DNA of 64,000 nucleotides. It comes from Asticcacaulis solisilvae (GTDB lineage: Bacteria; Pseudomonadota; Alphaproteobacteria; Caulobacterales; Caulobacteraceae). Where the stretch lies: NCBI RefSeq assembly GCF_017875235.1, contig NZ_JAGGMI010000007.1:1-64000 (forward strand). Reading direction: 5' to 3'. Below, one piece after another: positions 62,928 to 64,000 of the stretch. The position numbers and the translations under genes are program-made. The notes beneath the pieces are model-generated. The model was given only the letters and a program-made list of their open reading frames with translations. It ran no database searches and had not been told where the DNA came from. Within the stretch, counting starts at the first letter, position 1, and each line of letters starts with the position of its first letter.

Positions 62928-63856
62928 GCGGCGGCCTCTTCCGGTTCGGCTTTCTTGAGATGTTGCGCCAGGAGGCGCGCTTCGGCGGCGCGGCTGGAGC
63001 CGGCGCGCCAGACGACGACGATATCGCGATAGGCGTGGTCGGATTTCAATGGCCGCACCGAGATGTCTTCGCTGCGCGCCAGGCCCGCCTCGACCGCCAT
63101 GGCTGGCAGAAGCGATACGCCAAGGCCCGATCCGACCATCTGAACCAGGGTATTCAACGACGTCGCGGCAAACCCGCCATTCTGTGAGCCCAGGGTTTCA
63201 ATACCACCGGCGGGATTGTTCCAGGTACAGGCGGCAAGGGCGTGGTCGCGCAGGCAATGGCCGTCCTCGAGCAGGATCAGCTCTTCGTTCTTCAACGCTT
63301 CCGGCGCGATACGCTCTTCGTGCGCCAAGGGATGGTTGAGCGGCGTGGCGGCGACGATTTCGTCCTTGCAGATAAAGGCGCAGTCGAGCCCCTGAAGGTC
63401 GTAGGGCAGGGCGATGACGGCGGCATCAAGCCCACCGGATTTTAGCGCCGCGATCAGCCGCGCCGTCTGGTCTTCGCGCAGGAAAAGCCGCAGGTCCGGG
63501 AAGGCGTCGCGGATCTTCAGCAGCGCCTTGGGCAGCAGAAACGGCGCGACGGTCGGTATGACACCCAGGCGGAATCGCCCCGTCAGGGGGCGGTTGGCGC
63601 CGCGCGCCGCTTCGACCAGGTCTTCGGTGCGCGCCAGGATATCCTCGGCGCGCTTCAGCGTTTCTTCACCGACCGCTGTCAAAATGACCTGTCCGCGCGA
63701 GCGATCAACCAGCCGCGCGCCCAGCGTCTTTTCCAGTTCGGCTATGCCCGAGGACAGGGCCGGTTGCGACACGAAGGCCTTTTCGGCCGCGGCCATGAAG
63801 CTCTTATGCTCGGCAAGCAGCTTTAGGTATTGCAGTTGGCGTAGGGTCGGCAGCAT
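62924..63856 (-). CDS. oxyR: Hydrogen peroxide-sensing LysR-type regulator OxyR
   Basis: 310 aa. The N-terminal winged HTH has LRQLQYLKLLAEHKSFMAAAEKAFVSQPALSSGIAELEKTLGARLVDRS. The effector domain carries the OxyR-type redox pair, the cysteines of GHCLRDHALAAC, with the HCLRDHAL context of E. coli OxyR Cys199/Cys208. On oxidation these form a disulfide that switches the regulator on. It is divergent from an ahpD-like gene with 99 bases between the starts, the usual layout for OxyR and a target. A small lipoprotein gene overlaps its 3' end. Confidence 0.93.
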   Translation of the reverse strand: MLPTLRQLQYLKLLAEHKSFMAAAEKAFVSQPALSSGIAELEKTLGARLVDRSRGQVILTAVGEETLKRAEDILARTEDLVEAARGANRPLTGRFRLGVIPTVAPFLLPKALLKIRDAFPDLRLFLREDQTARLIAALKSGGLDAAVIALPYDLQGLDCAFICKDEIVAATPLNHPLAHEERIAPEALKNEELILLEDGHCLRDHALAACTWNNPAGGIETLGSQNGGFAATSLNTLVQMVGSGLGVSLLPAMAVEAGLARSEDISVRPLKSDHAYRDIVVVWRAGSSRAAEARLLAQHLKKAEPEEAAA

Positions 63857-63955
63857 GGCTTGAATATAGGCCGATGCTGCATAAATTCAATTTATCAATC
63901 TGGTTAAAGCCATCAATTCCACTTTTTGTCGCGATATATTGGTTTAGGAGTCCGC
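63857..63955. promoter_or_regulatory. oxyR/ahpD divergent control region
   Basis: AT-rich 99-base region expected to bind OxyR. I do not see a clear four-element ATAG/CTAT array, so the binding site is not marked. Confidence 0.4.
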
Positions 63956-64000
63956 ATGTCGATCGATGCCTTGCAATCACTTATTCCTGCCTATGGCCAG
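63956..64000 (+). CDS. ahpD: AhpD-like alkylhydroperoxidase, N-terminal fragment (partial at window edge)
   Basis: The frame begins MSIDALQSLIPAYGQ, which matches the usual opening of AhpD proteins, with AGGAG six bases upstream of ATG. The gene continues past the window end, so the catalytic CxxC cannot be checked. AhpD is a disulfide reductase/peroxidase partner of AhpC. The divergent oxyR gene supports the identification. Confidence 0.7.
   Translation, partial: MSIDALQSLIPAYGQ

Overview
The window looks like an ordinary chromosomal segment of a GC-rich alphaproteobacterium, most likely a member of Caulobacterales close to Asticcacaulis or Caulobacter. The evidence is the hrcA-grpE pair, dnaK followed by dnaJ, a small usg-family gene, TonB-type outer membrane transport, several secreted glycoside hydrolases, and strong GC bias at third codon positions. 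The genus is an inference. I see no phage, integrase, transposase, CRISPR array, rRNA or tRNA.

Layout. 1-2.7 kb: 3' end of glmM, a Tat-type serine hydrolase, then grpE and hrcA on the minus strand. 3.9-9.7 kb: an alpha-glucan locus, with a GH97 alpha-glucosidase plus esterase operon diverging from a GH15 glucoamylase across a palindrome-rich control region. 9.8-17.1 kb: an XRE-cupin regulator with GNAT, a tandem-PAS hybrid histidine kinase, usg, a BLUF photosensor, an M3 peptidase and an alpha/beta hydrolase. 17.2-21.7 kb: dnaK (with a sigma32-like promoter), dnaJ and dapB. 21.7-28.5 kb: two related small membrane proteins, dut, coaBC, a lipoprotein, ubiB, ubiE and a single-domain response regulator. 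28.7-33.7 kb: a thioester-containing bacterial alpha-2-macroglobulin. 34.1-36.7 kb: a polyamine pair, ornithine decarboxylase with a candidate speF-type leader and a deoxyhypusine-synthase-like protein. 36.8-43.6 kb: an esterase, a GH43 enzyme, an NDUFA9-like reductase, uppP and an HTH-citrate-synthase-like protein. 43.8-53.2 kb: a cation diffusion facilitator, GST and queG, then a glycosyltransferase, pgi, a serine hydrolase and a YdeP-type molybdoenzyme. 53.3-57.7 kb: two tandem FKBPs, ilvA and nadE. 58.1-62.5 kb: a three-gene operon of a YfiR-like periplasmic protein, a TonB-dependent receptor and a chemoreceptor. 62.5-64 kb: a lipoprotein and oxyR, divergent from the start of ahpD.

How the genes work together. 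The GH97/GH15 block would degrade malto-oligosaccharides to glucose outside the cytoplasm, and pgi is the entry to central metabolism. The heat-shock genes form the usual regulator and chaperone set. The ODC/DHS-like pair points to putrescine-derived polyamines. OxyR divergent from ahpD is a standard peroxide-response arrangement.

Most unusual material. (a) The YfiR-like/TonB receptor/chemoreceptor operon reads as an outer-membrane-to-cytoplasm signalling module. (b) A citrate-synthase homologue carries an HTH domain and has lost the catalytic histidines and aspartate. (c) At least two families of intergenic palindromic repeats are present, one copy of which is translated in frame at the 5' end of queG. 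(d) A heavily structured intergenic region at 33.87-34.09 kb contains a possible 12-codon frame. Start sites differ from the longest open frame for many genes. I chose them by Shine-Dalgarno spacing and the family's usual N-terminus.
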